From: Ornithinibacillus sp047228935
GTDB lineage: Bacteria > Bacillota > Bacilli > Bacillales > Amphibacillaceae
Length of the DNA: 64,000 nucleotides
Direction: 5' to 3'
NCBI RefSeq assembly: GCF_047228935.1
Contig: NZ_JBFEGG010000008.1
Location: 1 to 64,000, forward strand
Part shown: piece by piece, positions 16,063 to 24,978 of the stretch
How positions within the stretch are numbered: the first letter of the stretch is position 1
Layout: every line of letters begins with the position of its first letter
Translations under genes and position numbers: made by a program
The notes under the pieces: model-generated
Seen by the model: the letters and a program-made list of their open reading frames with translations, nothing else
The model's database searches: none
Told to the model about the DNA's origin: nothing

Positions 16063-16116
16063 ATATGTGAAACTTAGTTAATTTGAATTCCGTATATAAG
16101 GTAAGGAGTGATAATA

Positions 16117-16320
16117 ATGAGTGAAAAAGGTTGTATTAAATGTGGAAGCATGAATGCGGATAAAAAGGAAGTCGCGATGACAGGCACGGGCCTCTCTAAA
16201 ATGTTTGATATTCAGCATAATCAATTTATCGTCGTTTACTGTAAGAACTGCGGCTACTCTGAATTCTATAACAAACAGAGCTCGGCAGGAGGAAATATTT
16301 TGGATTTATTTTTTGGATAA
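16117..16320 (+). CDS. Small zinc-ribbon protein (DUF2082-like)
   Basis: A 67-residue protein with two CxxC knuckles (CIKCGS near the start, CKNCGYSEFY in the second half) forming one zinc ribbon, and a hydrophobic end NILDLFFG. The size and pattern fit the DUF2082 nucleic-acid-binding group, with unknown function. The frame is open from GTG 16108, but this lies inside the AAGGAGTG ribosome site, so the ATG at 16117 is the start. Confidence 0.8.
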   Translation: MSEKGCIKCGSMNADKKEVAMTGTGLSKMFDIQHNQFIVVYCKNCGYSEFYNKQSSAGGNILDLFFG

Positions 16321-16328
16321 GTTAAATC

Positions 16329-16358
16329 GTAGGTCTGCCAGAATTCTGACAGACCTAC
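16329..16358. terminator. Bidirectional terminator
   Basis: GTAGGTCTG pairs with CAGACCTAC with an inner CAG/CTG step, followed by TTTT on the plus strand. It separates two convergent zinc-ribbon genes. Confidence 0.85.
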
Positions 16359-16362
16359 AGTT

Positions 16363-17205
16363 TTATGGTAGGAAATAAAACAAATCATTAATAATTCTTC
16401 CAAATAACGAATTGGAAAATAAAATAATAAGTAAAAGTTCGACAAAATAGAGTCCTAGCAATGTATAAATCTTATCAAAACCGGAGCCTTCTCTTTCAAA
16501 TAAAATAAGTGCTGGAACAGCAAAAATTGGACCTAAAACACCTATTGATAAAAAGATTACTGGTAATAACGGCATTTGGCCAAGTGCAAGTAAAGACCCT
16601 GCGATATAAATGAGTACGTAGGGCAATAAGTATGCACCATATTTTCCTATTACGCCTAAATACGTGAGGTCCATTTTCGATATTTTTATTGCAGCAAAAG
16701 TAAGGGATGCAAACCCAATAAATAATATCGAGAGAATCACTAAGGGTGCAATAAATCCGTAAAATATAGATGGACCAGGCATAAACCAATTCGATCTTGA
16801 GTAAAAGGCTACCGGTAAAAAAGTACTTAGAGCAATAAATAAGCTGAATGCAACGATTGTAATAATTGCGGAATAAATATCATTATGATTTGCCTTTTTT
16901 GCCATACTAGGCTTTTTGATGAGCGTCATGAAAAAGTGTCCAAAGTTAACAAAAATGTTCGCTAGCTTATCAGAAAAATCCTTTTTATTTGTTTCTGTTT
17001 TGGTTTGGTCTTGTGAATTAGTAGCTGTTGTATCTTGAATAACAGATTGTTGTGCTTCCAGACTTGGAGCACTTTCTTCTTCACCTACCACATTAACAAT
17101 TAAATCTTCTAATGGCTTTTCCTTCTTATTTCCATCCAGTGGAGAACCACAATTAATACAATATTTTCCCCCATCTGCTTCATGGCCACAATGCGCACAG
17201 ATCAT
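16363..17205 (-). CDS. Zinc-ribbon membrane protein
   Basis: A 280-residue protein with an N-terminal zinc ribbon (CAHCGHEADGGKYCINCGSP), a 60-residue polar, Gln/Thr-rich linker, and about five membrane segments from residue 110 to the C-terminus. This layout is common in Bacillaceae membrane proteins annotated only as zinc-ribbon or Yip1-like. The ribbon would face the cytoplasm. Function unknown. GGGAGAGT precedes the ATG. Monocistronic. Confidence 0.75.
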   Translation of the reverse strand: MICAHCGHEADGGKYCINCGSPLDGNKKEKPLEDLIVNVVGEEESAPSLEAQQSVIQDTTATNSQDQTKTETNKKDFSDKLANIFVNFGHFFMTLIKKPSMAKKANHNDIYSAIITIVAFSLFIALSTFLPVAFYSRSNWFMPGPSIFYGFIAPLVILSILFIGFASLTFAAIKISKMDLTYLGVIGKYGAYLLPYVLIYIAGSLLALGQMPLLPVIFLSIGVLGPIFAVPALILFEREGSGFDKIYTLLGLYFVELLLIILFSNSLFGRIINDLFYFLP

Positions 17206-17284
17206 AAGACCACTCTCCCATCTATTTGATAAATAAATGATACTATAAACAATTTCGACATAAAAGAATATTTTATTCCATAAA

Positions 17285-17312
17285 AAAAGAAGGGGGGAGG
17301 AACCCTTCTTTT
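17285..17312 (-). terminator. Terminator of htrA
   Basis: Read on the minus strand, AAAGAAGGG pairs with CCCTTCTTT and is followed by a T run. It touches the htrA stop codon. Confidence 0.8.
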
Positions 17313-18615
17313 ACTGATTATCCATAGCAGTAAGCTTCAGATCAACGGTTTGTTTCTCGCCATTTCGATATATTTCAAGCTTCACGGTATCTCCAACCTG
17401 TGTTTCATTGTACATATATTTTCTGAGTTCTAACGCTGTTGGTGTTTCGTGATCGTCAATTTTAGTAATCACATCAAATTGTTGTAATCCTGCTTCTTCA
17501 GCAGGGGAACCAGGCTCTACACTTGCAATGACCATACCATGTTCTACCCCTTCTGGAAGGGAGATATTATGGCGGTATTGCATTGGTACTTGATTTATTG
17601 TAGCCATACTTATGCCGATAAATGGACGTTGAACTTTTCCGCTTGATTCTAGTTGTTCCATAATCGGTAGGGCAGCATTGATTGGGATAGCAAAACCAAT
17701 TCCTTCAACTTGTGTACTAGCTATTTTCATGGAATTAATCCCAATAACTTCTCCGTTAGAATCAACTAACGCACCACCACTGTTACCAGGGTTAATAGCG
17801 GCATCGGTTTGAATAACCTCGGTAATCCAATCTGCTACTTGATCTCCATTTGTGTCTACAGAAACGGAGCGTTCTAGACCACTAATGATTCCTTTTGTTA
17901 AAGAATTCGCAAATTCAATTCCTAGCGGATTACCAATTGCAAATACAGTTTCTCCAACTTGTTTATTTTCCATTGAACCTAATGTAGCAACACGAGTTAC
18001 TTTTTCACCATCAATTTCAAGTACTGCTAAATCAGTTAATTCATCTGTACCAAGAACTTTTGCCGGAATGCGCTCATCTTCTGATAATACAACTTCAACC
18101 TGTTCTGCACCATTTACAACATGATGATTTGTCACGACATATGCTTTTCCATTTTCCTTCTTATAAATAATCCCTGAACCAGTTCCAGCTTCTTCACTGT
18201 TAGTCCAAATGCTTTGTCTTTGCAAATTCGTAACCCCTACAACTGCTTCAGAAACCTCTGCAAGATTAGTTGAGCTATCTGCATCCTCTGCTGCCATTGT
18301 TGTGATGATATCAGGGTTTGATTTATCACTGCCAAGTGCATGATTGGTTTGGCTACTGCTTGTTTCACCAAATGTAATAATATTATTTGCAAGAAGGATA
18401 AGTAATATGGCAACTGGAATTAACCCACCTAATATACCGAAGAAGAATGCTTTTATGCCTGAAGGGCTTTTTCCTTTTTCCTTTTTCTGCTTTGGAACGG
18501 TTGGTTTTGTTAATCCAGGGTCTTCATTATAGGTAGCTGATTGATAATTTGTATGTTCATTTATTAATGAATGTTCCTGTTCATTTTGTTGCTTTTGATT
18601 TTCATTATGTTCCAT
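17311..18615 (-). CDS. htrA: Membrane-anchored HtrA-type serine protease
   Basis: A 434-residue DegP/HtrA family quality-control protease acting on the outer face of the membrane. It has a polar Gln/Asn-rich cytoplasmic N-terminus, one membrane anchor (IKAFFFGILGGLIPVAILLI region), a trypsin-like domain with His in VVTNHHVVNG, Asp in LTDLAVLEI and Ser in NPGNSGGALV, and one C-terminal PDZ domain. The frame runs to 18780, but AAAGGATGG upstream favours ATG 18615 (18627 is possible). It is divergent from a CssRS-like two-component system, the arrangement of htrB in B. subtilis, so secretion-stress induction is likely. Confidence 0.92.
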   Translation of the reverse strand: MEHNENQKQQNEQEHSLINEHTNYQSATYNEDPGLTKPTVPKQKKEKGKSPSGIKAFFFGILGGLIPVAILLILLANNIITFGETSSSQTNHALGSDKSNPDIITTMAAEDADSSTNLAEVSEAVVGVTNLQRQSIWTNSEEAGTGSGIIYKKENGKAYVVTNHHVVNGAEQVEVVLSEDERIPAKVLGTDELTDLAVLEIDGEKVTRVATLGSMENKQVGETVFAIGNPLGIEFANSLTKGIISGLERSVSVDTNGDQVADWITEVIQTDAAINPGNSGGALVDSNGEVIGINSMKIASTQVEGIGFAIPINAALPIMEQLESSGKVQRPFIGISMATINQVPMQYRHNISLPEGVEHGMVIASVEPGSPAEEAGLQQFDVITKIDDHETPTALELRKYMYNETQVGDTVKLEIYRNGEKQTVDLKLTAMDNQ

Positions 18616-18685
18616 CAAAACATCCATCCTTTCAAATTCTATATGTATAGCATATCCGTAAGACGCGGAATAGCTTCGGTATAAT

Positions 18686-18703
18686 TGTGGAATAAATGTG
18701 GAA
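18686..18703 (-). promoter_or_regulatory. Candidate CssR direct-repeat operator in the htrA promoter
   Basis: Read toward htrA, TTCCACA occurs twice with an 11-bp period, ending just before a -10-like TATACC. Tandem half-sites one helical turn apart, next to a weak -35 region, are typical of OmpR-family activators. Assignment to the adjacent CssR-like regulator is inference. Confidence 0.5.
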
Positions 18704-18799
18704 ATATGCAAAAAATATGCTGGGTTTCTTTTATTTAAGGGTAAAAGGGTATAAAATTTTAGTAGATTAATTAATTTCAAAGAAGCGTTATGTGAAAAT

Positions 18800-19065
18800 A
18801 TCTAACCGAAACCGCAGCTCATATACACTTCGCTTTCACTTCCAGTACAGGGGTGACATCTGCTCGAAAGTGCCTCGCAGTGTCTACCTTGCCGCGGGCG
18901 GCTGGTGAGCCAGGCTTCTACTTGAGTAACTTCTTTGCAGCCTTGCACTGAGGAATCACTCTACGTAGCGTTACTTGCAGACGCAGGTGCATTAGTGGGG
19001 GTCTTACCTATGCCTATCCTCCCGCAGGAGTCAATCGTGTATACGGGCTGCTCAGAGCAATAATC
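18800..19065 (+). repeat. GC-rich intergenic repeat block between htrA and cssR
   Basis: About 260 bp of clearly higher GC than the flanks and without a credible ORF. It contains several short GC-rich palindromic pieces, and its right end (19017-19060, core tcctcccgcaggagtcaatc) aligns with the copies at 4411-4452 and 49586-49620. It sits between the htrA operator region and the cssR ribosome site. This looks like an inserted or amplified repeat element rather than ordinary spacer. Confidence 0.6.
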
Positions 19066-19127
19066 TTCCATTATTCTCTAAAAAAATATAAAAGCTATAT
19101 CAAAATACTGTAACGAGGTGAGGGTAG

Positions 19128-19811
19128 ATGAGTTATCATATTGGGGTTATTGAGGATGATTCGAATATTCAAGCGATTGTTTCGGCTTTCTTGAAAAAGG
19201 AAGGCTATGATGTGACGGTGATGGATTCTGCGGAAAAAGGAATTGACCTTTGGAATTCCACTCCTCCTGATATGTGGATTGTAGATATTATGCTTCCTGG
19301 AATGGATGGCTATGAATTTTGTAAAAAAATTCGCAATGAAAGTGATGTACCGATTATTATCGTTTCTGCAAAAGATGAAGAGATTGACAAAATTCTTGGT
19401 CTAGAATTAGGTGGAGATGATTATTTGACTAAGCCATTTAGTCCGAGAGAATTAGTGGCACGAGTGAAGCGCATTTTTAAACGATATCGACCTGAGGGGA
19501 AAGTGCATGAAGAAGAAAATCAGATTGTCATGAATCATTTAGTAATTGATAAAAATAATCGACGTGTATTTTGGAAGAAGGAAGAACTTGATGTTACCAC
19601 AAAGGAATTCGATATGCTCCTTTTATTTGCAGAAAATGTAAATCGAGCATTTTCTCGTGAGGAGCTTTTAACCCTCGTTTGGGGAGAAGACTATTTTGGT
19701 AGTGACCGGGCGGTAGATGATTTAGTAAAACGTATTCGCAAAAAGCTAAAAGAAATACCAATTGAGACGGTATGGGGATTTGGATATCGACTCAGGGATA
19801 AAGAGGAATAA
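19128..19811 (+). CDS. cssR: OmpR-family response regulator, CssR-like
   Basis: A 227-residue regulator with a receiver domain (phospho-acceptor Asp in WIVDIMLPGMDGYEF, Lys in DYLTKPFSPRE) and a winged-helix domain (WGEDYFGSDRAVDDLVKRIR, ending GFGYRL). The C-terminal phrases closely follow B. subtilis CssR from memory. It is divergent from htrA and precedes its kinase by 2 bp, as in the CssRS-htrB locus that answers secretion stress. AACGAGGTGAGGG precedes the ATG. Confidence 0.82.
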   Translation: MSYHIGVIEDDSNIQAIVSAFLKKEGYDVTVMDSAEKGIDLWNSTPPDMWIVDIMLPGMDGYEFCKKIRNESDVPIIIVSAKDEEIDKILGLELGGDDYLTKPFSPRELVARVKRIFKRYRPEGKVHEEENQIVMNHLVIDKNNRRVFWKKEELDVTTKEFDMLLLFAENVNRAFSREELLTLVWGEDYFGSDRAVDDLVKRIRKKLKEIPIETVWGFGYRLRDKEE

Positions 19812-19813
19812 CG

Positions 19814-21145
19814 ATGAAGCTTCAATATCAATTGAATGCAGCATTTACGGCATTACTTCTAATCATTATGGCAGTAACTGGCTATGTAGTCTATTCACTA
19901 ATACTGAATTTGTTAATTCAAGATGAACAAAGACAGCTAGAACAACAGGGTGAGATTTTAGTAAGTGTTCTAGATGAAGCATTCATATCAAGAGAAAATT
20001 TAATGAGCTTTAATGAATTTTTAAGGGAGCAAGAATTACAATTAGTTTTATATGATCGTGAGCAAAACACAGTTCATTTTTCTACATTACCAACTCCGGT
20101 TGTGACAGGACTTTTTATGAATAATGATTTTAATAATCAAAACCAGGAGCTATGGGCATTTGGAAATGAGAAATATGTGACTTCACGTATATTGATTGTC
20201 CCACAGAGTCTTGGATTAGAGCTAATTTTACTTACTCCACTTCAAGACTTACAAATCGTCCAACAAGACTTTATTGTTAGGATGTTAATTGTATTTCTCA
20301 TTGGGGCGTTAGTTGCAATCGGTTTGAGTTACTTTTTAACAAGGAAGCTAGTAACACCATTAACAAGTTTGAAGTTCCAATTAAAGAAAATCGAAAATAG
20401 GAATTTTGACGAAATCCAACCTATAAAGGCATCAGGTGAAGTAAAAGAGGTAGCACAAAGTGTATATGAGATGGCTAATGAATTACAGCGTTATATTAGT
20501 ACACAGCGTACCTTTTTTCAAAATGCAAGTCACGAATTGAAAACCCCTTTAATGACCATCCAAGGTTATGCGGAAGGTATAAAGGAGAAAGTGTTTAGTG
20601 AACAAGAAGAGGAAAAGGGATTAGAGGTAATCGTTTCAGAGGTAAACCGGCTGAAGAAAATCATTAATGAAATGATATTACTAGCAAAGCTAGAGAGTGA
20701 AGAGGTTTCTTATCATAACGATAAAATTGCCGTAAAAGATCTCATTAACAAAGTAATGGAGCGTGCTTTACCTATTGCAACTGAAAAAGAGCTAGAACTC
20801 CAACAGCAAATAAAAGGAGATCTTTATTTACATGGCGATGAAGAGAGAATATTACGGGCATTGCTAAATTTAACCTTTAATGGAATACGCCATGGACATC
20901 GTATGCTTTCCATTACGGCTGACAAACAAAATGAACAAATTCAAATTACGATTGAAGATGATGGGGAAGGTATTTCAGAAGAATTAATGCCACATATTTT
21001 CCACCGTTTTGTGAAAGGTAAGAATGGAGAGACTGGGTTAGGTCTTGCAATAGCGAGGGCTATAATTGAACAATCTAATGGAAAAATTGAAGTAGGAAAG
21101 TCTAAACTTGGTGGGGCTAAATTTACGTTAAATTTTCCAACCTAA
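19814..21145 (+). CDS. cssS: Sensor histidine kinase, CssS-like
   Basis: A 443-residue membrane kinase: a TM segment at about 10-32, an extracytoplasmic sensor (about 35-155), a second TM (about 158-178), HAMP, phospho-acceptor His in NASHELKTPLMTIQGY, and ATP-binding boxes (LLNLTFNGIRHG, DDGEGI, GETGLGLAIARAI). The N box has Thr-Phe where NAxxY is usual. It follows the CssR-like gene by 2 bp. The sensor domain does not resemble B. subtilis CssS strongly, so the name rests mainly on locus context with htrA. Confidence 0.8.
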   Translation: MKLQYQLNAAFTALLLIIMAVTGYVVYSLILNLLIQDEQRQLEQQGEILVSVLDEAFISRENLMSFNEFLREQELQLVLYDREQNTVHFSTLPTPVVTGLFMNNDFNNQNQELWAFGNEKYVTSRILIVPQSLGLELILLTPLQDLQIVQQDFIVRMLIVFLIGALVAIGLSYFLTRKLVTPLTSLKFQLKKIENRNFDEIQPIKASGEVKEVAQSVYEMANELQRYISTQRTFFQNASHELKTPLMTIQGYAEGIKEKVFSEQEEEKGLEVIVSEVNRLKKIINEMILLAKLESEEVSYHNDKIAVKDLINKVMERALPIATEKELELQQQIKGDLYLHGDEERILRALLNLTFNGIRHGHRMLSITADKQNEQIQITIEDDGEGISEELMPHIFHRFVKGKNGETGLGLAIARAIIEQSNGKIEVGKSKLGGAKFTLNFPT

Positions 21146-21279
21146 TAATTCGTTTCACAAGCAAAAACGGGCGGGGATGCGCTTACAATGTGGTTGAATT
21201 AAAAATAAAAAGACAGTTTTCACAATATATGATATAATAATCTAGTTTGATTCAGTCGGAGATAAGAGGAGCGTACTAT

Positions 21280-23109
21280 ATGCAATTAAGAGAAGATATT
21301 CGTAATATCGCTATTATTGCTCACGTTGACCATGGTAAAACAACTTTAGTTGACCAGTTACTTAAGTATTCTGGTACTTTTCGTGAAAACGAACAGGTGG
21401 ATGAACGTGCGATGGATTCCAACGATATTGAGCGTGAGCGTGGAATTACGATTTTAGCTAAAAACACAGCGATAAGCTATGATGATAAAAGAATTAACAT
21501 TTTAGATACACCAGGTCACGCAGACTTCGGTGGCGAAGTTGAGCGTATCTTGAAAATGGTTGATGGAGTTGCCTTAGTGGTAGATGCCTATGAAGGTACG
21601 ATGCCACAAACACGTTTCGTGCTTAAAAAAGCATTAGAACAAAAATTAACTCCAATTGTTGTCCTAAACAAAATCGACCGTCCTAATGCAAGACCTGCAG
21701 AAGTAGTCGATGAAGTTTTAGATTTATTTATCGAATTAGGGGCCGATGATGAGCAATTAGAATTCCCAGTTGTTTATGCATCTGCATTAAATGGTACTTC
21801 AGGCTATGAACCAGAAGATCAACAAGAAACAATGGATCCAGTCTTCCAAACGATTATTGAGCATATTCCTGCTCCAGTAGATAATCGAGATGAACCATTA
21901 CAATTCCAAGTAACATTACTTGATTATAATGATTATGTAGGACGTATTGGTATTGGTCGTGTAGTGCGCGGTACAATTAAAGTAGGTCAGCAAGTAGTCG
22001 TTATTAAGAAAGATGGAACACGAAAGAATTTCCGTATTAGTAAACTATTCGGTTTCTTTGGACTTAAGCGTATGGAAATTGAAGAAGCAGTTGCTGGTGA
22101 TATTGTAGCAATTTCAGGACTTGATGACCTTAACGTTGGTGAGACAATTTGTCCACAAGATCATCCAGATCCACTTCCAGTTTTACACATTGATGAGCCG
22201 ACGTTACAGATGACTTTTGTTACGAATAATAGCCCGTTTGCTGGTCGTGAAGGTAAATATATTACTTCTCGCAAAATTGAGGAACGCTTAATGAAGCAGC
22301 TTGAGACAGATGTAAGTTTACGTGTTGAACCTACTGAATCTCCAGATGCTTGGATCGTTTCCGGTCGTGGAGAACTACACTTATCGATTTTAATCGAGAA
22401 TATGCGCCGCGAAGGTTATGAATTACAGCTTTCAAAACCTAAGGTAATCCTAAAGGAAATTGATGGTGTCCTTTGTGAGCCTGTTGAACGTGTACAAGTA
22501 GACGTTCCAGAAGAACACACTGGTGCTATTATGGAATCTCTAGGTGCACGTAAAGGTGAAATGCTTGATATGGTGAACCATGGTAATGGTCAAGTTCGCT
22601 TGGAATTCAAGGTCCCATCACGTGGTTTAATCGGTTATTCAACGGAATTCATGTCTCAAACACGTGGTTATGGTATTTTGAACCATACATTTGAAGCGTA
22701 TGAACCGGTTATCAAAGGTCAAGTTGGTGGAAGACGCCAAGGCGTACTTGTAGCACTTGAAAACGGTAAAGCTTCATCTTACGGGATTATGAACTTAGAA
22801 GATCGTGGAGTCATTTTCGTGGATCCAGGTACAGAAGTGTATGCTGGTATGATTGTTGGCGAACACAATCGTGAAAACGACTTAACTGTTAATATTACTA
22901 AAGAAAAGCATTTAACTAACGTTCGTTCTGCTACAAAGGATCAAACTTCAACAATTCGTAAAACAAGAAGTATGTCACTTGAAGAAGCAATCGAATACTT
23001 GAACGATGATGAGTACTGTGAAGTAACACCAGAATCAATTCGTTTACGTAAGAAAATCTTAAATAAAAACGAACGCGAAAAAGCAGCTAAACGTGAGAAA
23101 CTAGTTTAA
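21280..23109 (+). CDS. typA: Ribosome-associated GTPase TypA/BipA
   Basis: A 609-residue translational GTPase with G1 AHVDHGKTTL, G2 ERGITI, G3 DTPGHADFGGE and G4 NKIDRPNA, followed by EF-G-like beta-barrel and alpha/beta domains and the family-specific C-terminal domain (TEFMSQTRGYGILNHTFE). TypA acts in ribosome assembly and stress or cold adaptation. The start is ATG 21280, after AGAGGAG, giving the usual MQLREDIRNIAIIAHVDHGK; the upstream extension is spurious. Strongly biased codons. Confidence 0.96.
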   Translation: MQLREDIRNIAIIAHVDHGKTTLVDQLLKYSGTFRENEQVDERAMDSNDIERERGITILAKNTAISYDDKRINILDTPGHADFGGEVERILKMVDGVALVVDAYEGTMPQTRFVLKKALEQKLTPIVVLNKIDRPNARPAEVVDEVLDLFIELGADDEQLEFPVVYASALNGTSGYEPEDQQETMDPVFQTIIEHIPAPVDNRDEPLQFQVTLLDYNDYVGRIGIGRVVRGTIKVGQQVVVIKKDGTRKNFRISKLFGFFGLKRMEIEEAVAGDIVAISGLDDLNVGETICPQDHPDPLPVLHIDEPTLQMTFVTNNSPFAGREGKYITSRKIEERLMKQLETDVSLRVEPTESPDAWIVSGRGELHLSILIENMRREGYELQLSKPKVILKEIDGVLCEPVERVQVDVPEEHTGAIMESLGARKGEMLDMVNHGNGQVRLEFKVPSRGLIGYSTEFMSQTRGYGILNHTFEAYEPVIKGQVGGRRQGVLVALENGKASSYGIMNLEDRGVIFVDPGTEVYAGMIVGEHNRENDLTVNITKEKHLTNVRSATKDQTSTIRKTRSMSLEEAIEYLNDDEYCEVTPESIRLRKKILNKNEREKAAKREKLV

Positions 23110-23115
23110 GTTATG

Positions 23116-23159
23116 AAGGATATCCATGTGGTATAGGTTACCACTGGATATCCTTTTTT
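23116..23159 (+). terminator. Terminator of typA
   Basis: AAGGATATCCA pairs with TGGATATCCTT with an inner GGT/ACC stem, then TTTTTT. Confidence 0.92.
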
Positions 23160-23211
23160 GTTTATGGCTTATTGATGAAGGGTATCTATTACCTTACTAC
23201 AAAGGATAATC

Positions 23212-23440
23212 ATAAAAAGGGAGCAGATGACAATTAACCAATCCCTTTTATGGGTCTGGATGGCAGAAAAGGGAGCAGAGACAGGTTATCAATTCCCTTT
23301 TTAGTGGTAGAGGTGATAGAAAGGGATTTGATGGGGTATATCTAAACCATTTTTCATGTTTGAGAAGTCAAAAAGGAAACAGATAAAGGTAATCTAATCC
23401 TTTATTACGAAATAAATAGCCTAAAAGGGAACTGATTGGA
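23212..23440 (+). repeat. Array of degenerate AAAAGGGA...TCCCTTTT hairpin repeats
   Basis: The spacer between typA and the next gene has no ORF but carries four or five related units of 35-40 bp. Each begins AAAAGGGA(G/A)CAGA or a variant, and several end TCCCTTTT, so each can fold as a hairpin. Units start at about 23215, 23271, 23317, 23367 and 23413. They resemble the short palindromic GGGACAGG-type repeats scattered in many Bacillaceae genomes, which is from memory. Confidence 0.6.
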
Positions 23441-23511
23441 AGATTTTACTTATAAAAACCCGTCATCCTACCTTACAATGTAGTTAAATAGTTTATAAGG
23501 AGTGGGTCACA

Positions 23512-24582
23512 ATTCGCACATCTATTTTGCTTTTGCTTTTCTTTATTCTAATAGGTTGTTCCAACCCGGATAATCATACTGGAGAAGAGACGGTTCCAGC
23601 CATAAACGGTGTTCCATATGAAAAAGTGGCGACGAACTTAAAGGAACCGTGGGAGATTGTTATGCATGGCAATCAATTTTTCATAAGTGAACGAAAGGGC
23701 TCGATTGTTGAGATCGTTGATGGAAAATTAAACAGACTACCTGTTAATTTAGAGAAGGATCTTTCTAATCAACCTGAGGCGGGGCTACTAGGAATAGCAT
23801 TTCCGTCTGATTTTTCAGATACTGCTTATTCCTATTATTCGTATATGGATGACAATGAATATTATCAACGCGTCGTAGAAATGAAGAGGATGGATGAGGA
23901 GTGGGTTGAGAGCAAAGTGTTAATCGATCATATTCCTGGTGGTCAGTATCATCAAGGTGGTCGAATTGAAATTGGACCGGATGAAAAGATATATATTACG
24001 ACTGGTGATGCAACAGTTCCAGCGCTCTCACAAGACATATCAAGTTTAGCGGGGAAAATATTGCGCATGAACGTAGATGGATCCATCCCATCTGATAATC
24101 CATTTCCGAATAGTTTCGTATATTCGTACGGTCACCGCAATCCACAAGGGTTAGGTTGGGATCCTGATGGTAACTTGTATGCTACAGAACATGGTCAAAA
24201 TGCGCATGATGAAATAAATCTAATTGAAAAAGGAAAGAATTTTGGTTGGTCTGTTATTCAAGGAGATGAAACGAACGAGAATATGGAGACCCCATTAGTG
24301 CATTCTGGTGAAAATACATGGGCTCCATCCGGTATGACTTATTTTGATGGGAAGTTTTATTTTGCATCATTAAGAGGAGAAGGTATTCGACAGTTTGACC
24401 CATCAACAAAAGACGTTAAACTTGTCCTTTCAGATGTTGGCAGAGTGCGAGATGTACTAGCAACGGACGATGGCCTATATGCTGTTACAAATAATACAGA
24501 TGGTCGCGGAAATCCTGCTGAAGATGATGACCAACTACTATTTATTCCAAAAGATGTGTTGAAAGAGTTCCCTGCCGAGTAA
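23512..24582 (+). CDS. Soluble PQQ-glucose/sorbosone dehydrogenase-like lipoprotein, ATT start
   Basis: A beta-propeller protein of the GSDH/YliI family, about 356 residues, probably on the outer face of the membrane through a lipobox (FFILIGCSN). Family phrases are LKEPWEIVMHGN, EAGLLGIAFPSDF, YHQGGRIEIGPDEKIYITTGD and YSYGHRNPQGLGWDPDGNLYATEHG. Members oxidise aldoses with PQQ, but many Gram-positive ones have no proven substrate. No ATG, GTG or TTG follows AAGGAG (23497-23502) at normal distance: ATT at 23512 is 9 bp away and adds the positively charged start (M)RTSILLLLLFF needed for a signal peptide, whereas TTG 23527 is 24 bp away. I therefore infer an ATT start. Confidence 0.82.
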   Translation: MRTSILLLLFFILIGCSNPDNHTGEETVPAINGVPYEKVATNLKEPWEIVMHGNQFFISERKGSIVEIVDGKLNRLPVNLEKDLSNQPEAGLLGIAFPSDFSDTAYSYYSYMDDNEYYQRVVEMKRMDEEWVESKVLIDHIPGGQYHQGGRIEIGPDEKIYITTGDATVPALSQDISSLAGKILRMNVDGSIPSDNPFPNSFVYSYGHRNPQGLGWDPDGNLYATEHGQNAHDEINLIEKGKNFGWSVIQGDETNENMETPLVHSGENTWAPSGMTYFDGKFYFASLRGEGIRQFDPSTKDVKLVLSDVGRVRDVLATDDGLYAVTNNTDGRGNPAEDDDQLLFIPKDVLKEFPAE

Positions 24583-24924
24583 GGGGATCCTTTTACCTGT
24601 AATTCTCACAACGTTTTTTTATTTTAAGGAAAAAGAGATGATGACAAAACATATCATCATCTTTTTTCTTTTAACTTGATTAAAATAGAATAATGATAAC
24701 GCTCGTCATGATGAATTTCTCATATATTCTTCTAGAAAAAGTGGTGATAGCACACATCGGATTCAATTTCTCCTAATTTTAATCAAAAAAGATGATGAGA
24801 TGCATGTTCACCATCCTCTTATAGCTATTAATCTACCCCTAAACCTCATCCCACCACTTTTCATAATTTCTTGTAATGCCAACTATATTTACGGAGATGA
24901 TAAAAAATATATAGAAAAATCATA
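24583..24924 (+). other. Spacer with terminator, otherwise AT-rich
   Basis: The spacer before the trehalose operon begins with a terminator for the dehydrogenase gene (24636-24667: AGATGATGA / TCATCATCT plus a T run). A second weaker GATGATGAGATG...CACCATC pair lies at about 24790-24820. I see no ORF. Confidence 0.6.
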
Positions 24925-24962
24925 TGAAAACCTTTGCAAAACTTGTATATACAAGTTATACT
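24925..24962 (+). promoter_or_regulatory. treP promoter with TreR operator in the spacer and a cre site
   Basis: TTGCAA (24934-24939), 17 bp and TATACT (24957-24962) form the promoter. The spacer is filled by AACTTGTATATACAAGTT (24940-24957), a perfect 18-bp palindrome matching the TreR operator. TGAAAACCTTTGCA (24925-24938) matches the CcpA cre consensus at 13 of 14 positions and overlaps the -35. Trehalose-6-phosphate should relieve TreR; glucose should repress through CcpA. Confidence 0.88.
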
Positions 24963-24978
24963 ATGAATGACAATAAAG

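Noticed and set aside
18616..18780. N-terminal extension of htrA
   Set aside because: It covers the candidate operator and promoter; AAAGGATGG precedes ATG 18615.
23212..23440. CRISPR array
   Set aside because: Units are degenerate, unequal in spacing and self-complementary, without unique spacers between identical repeats, and no cas genes are nearby.
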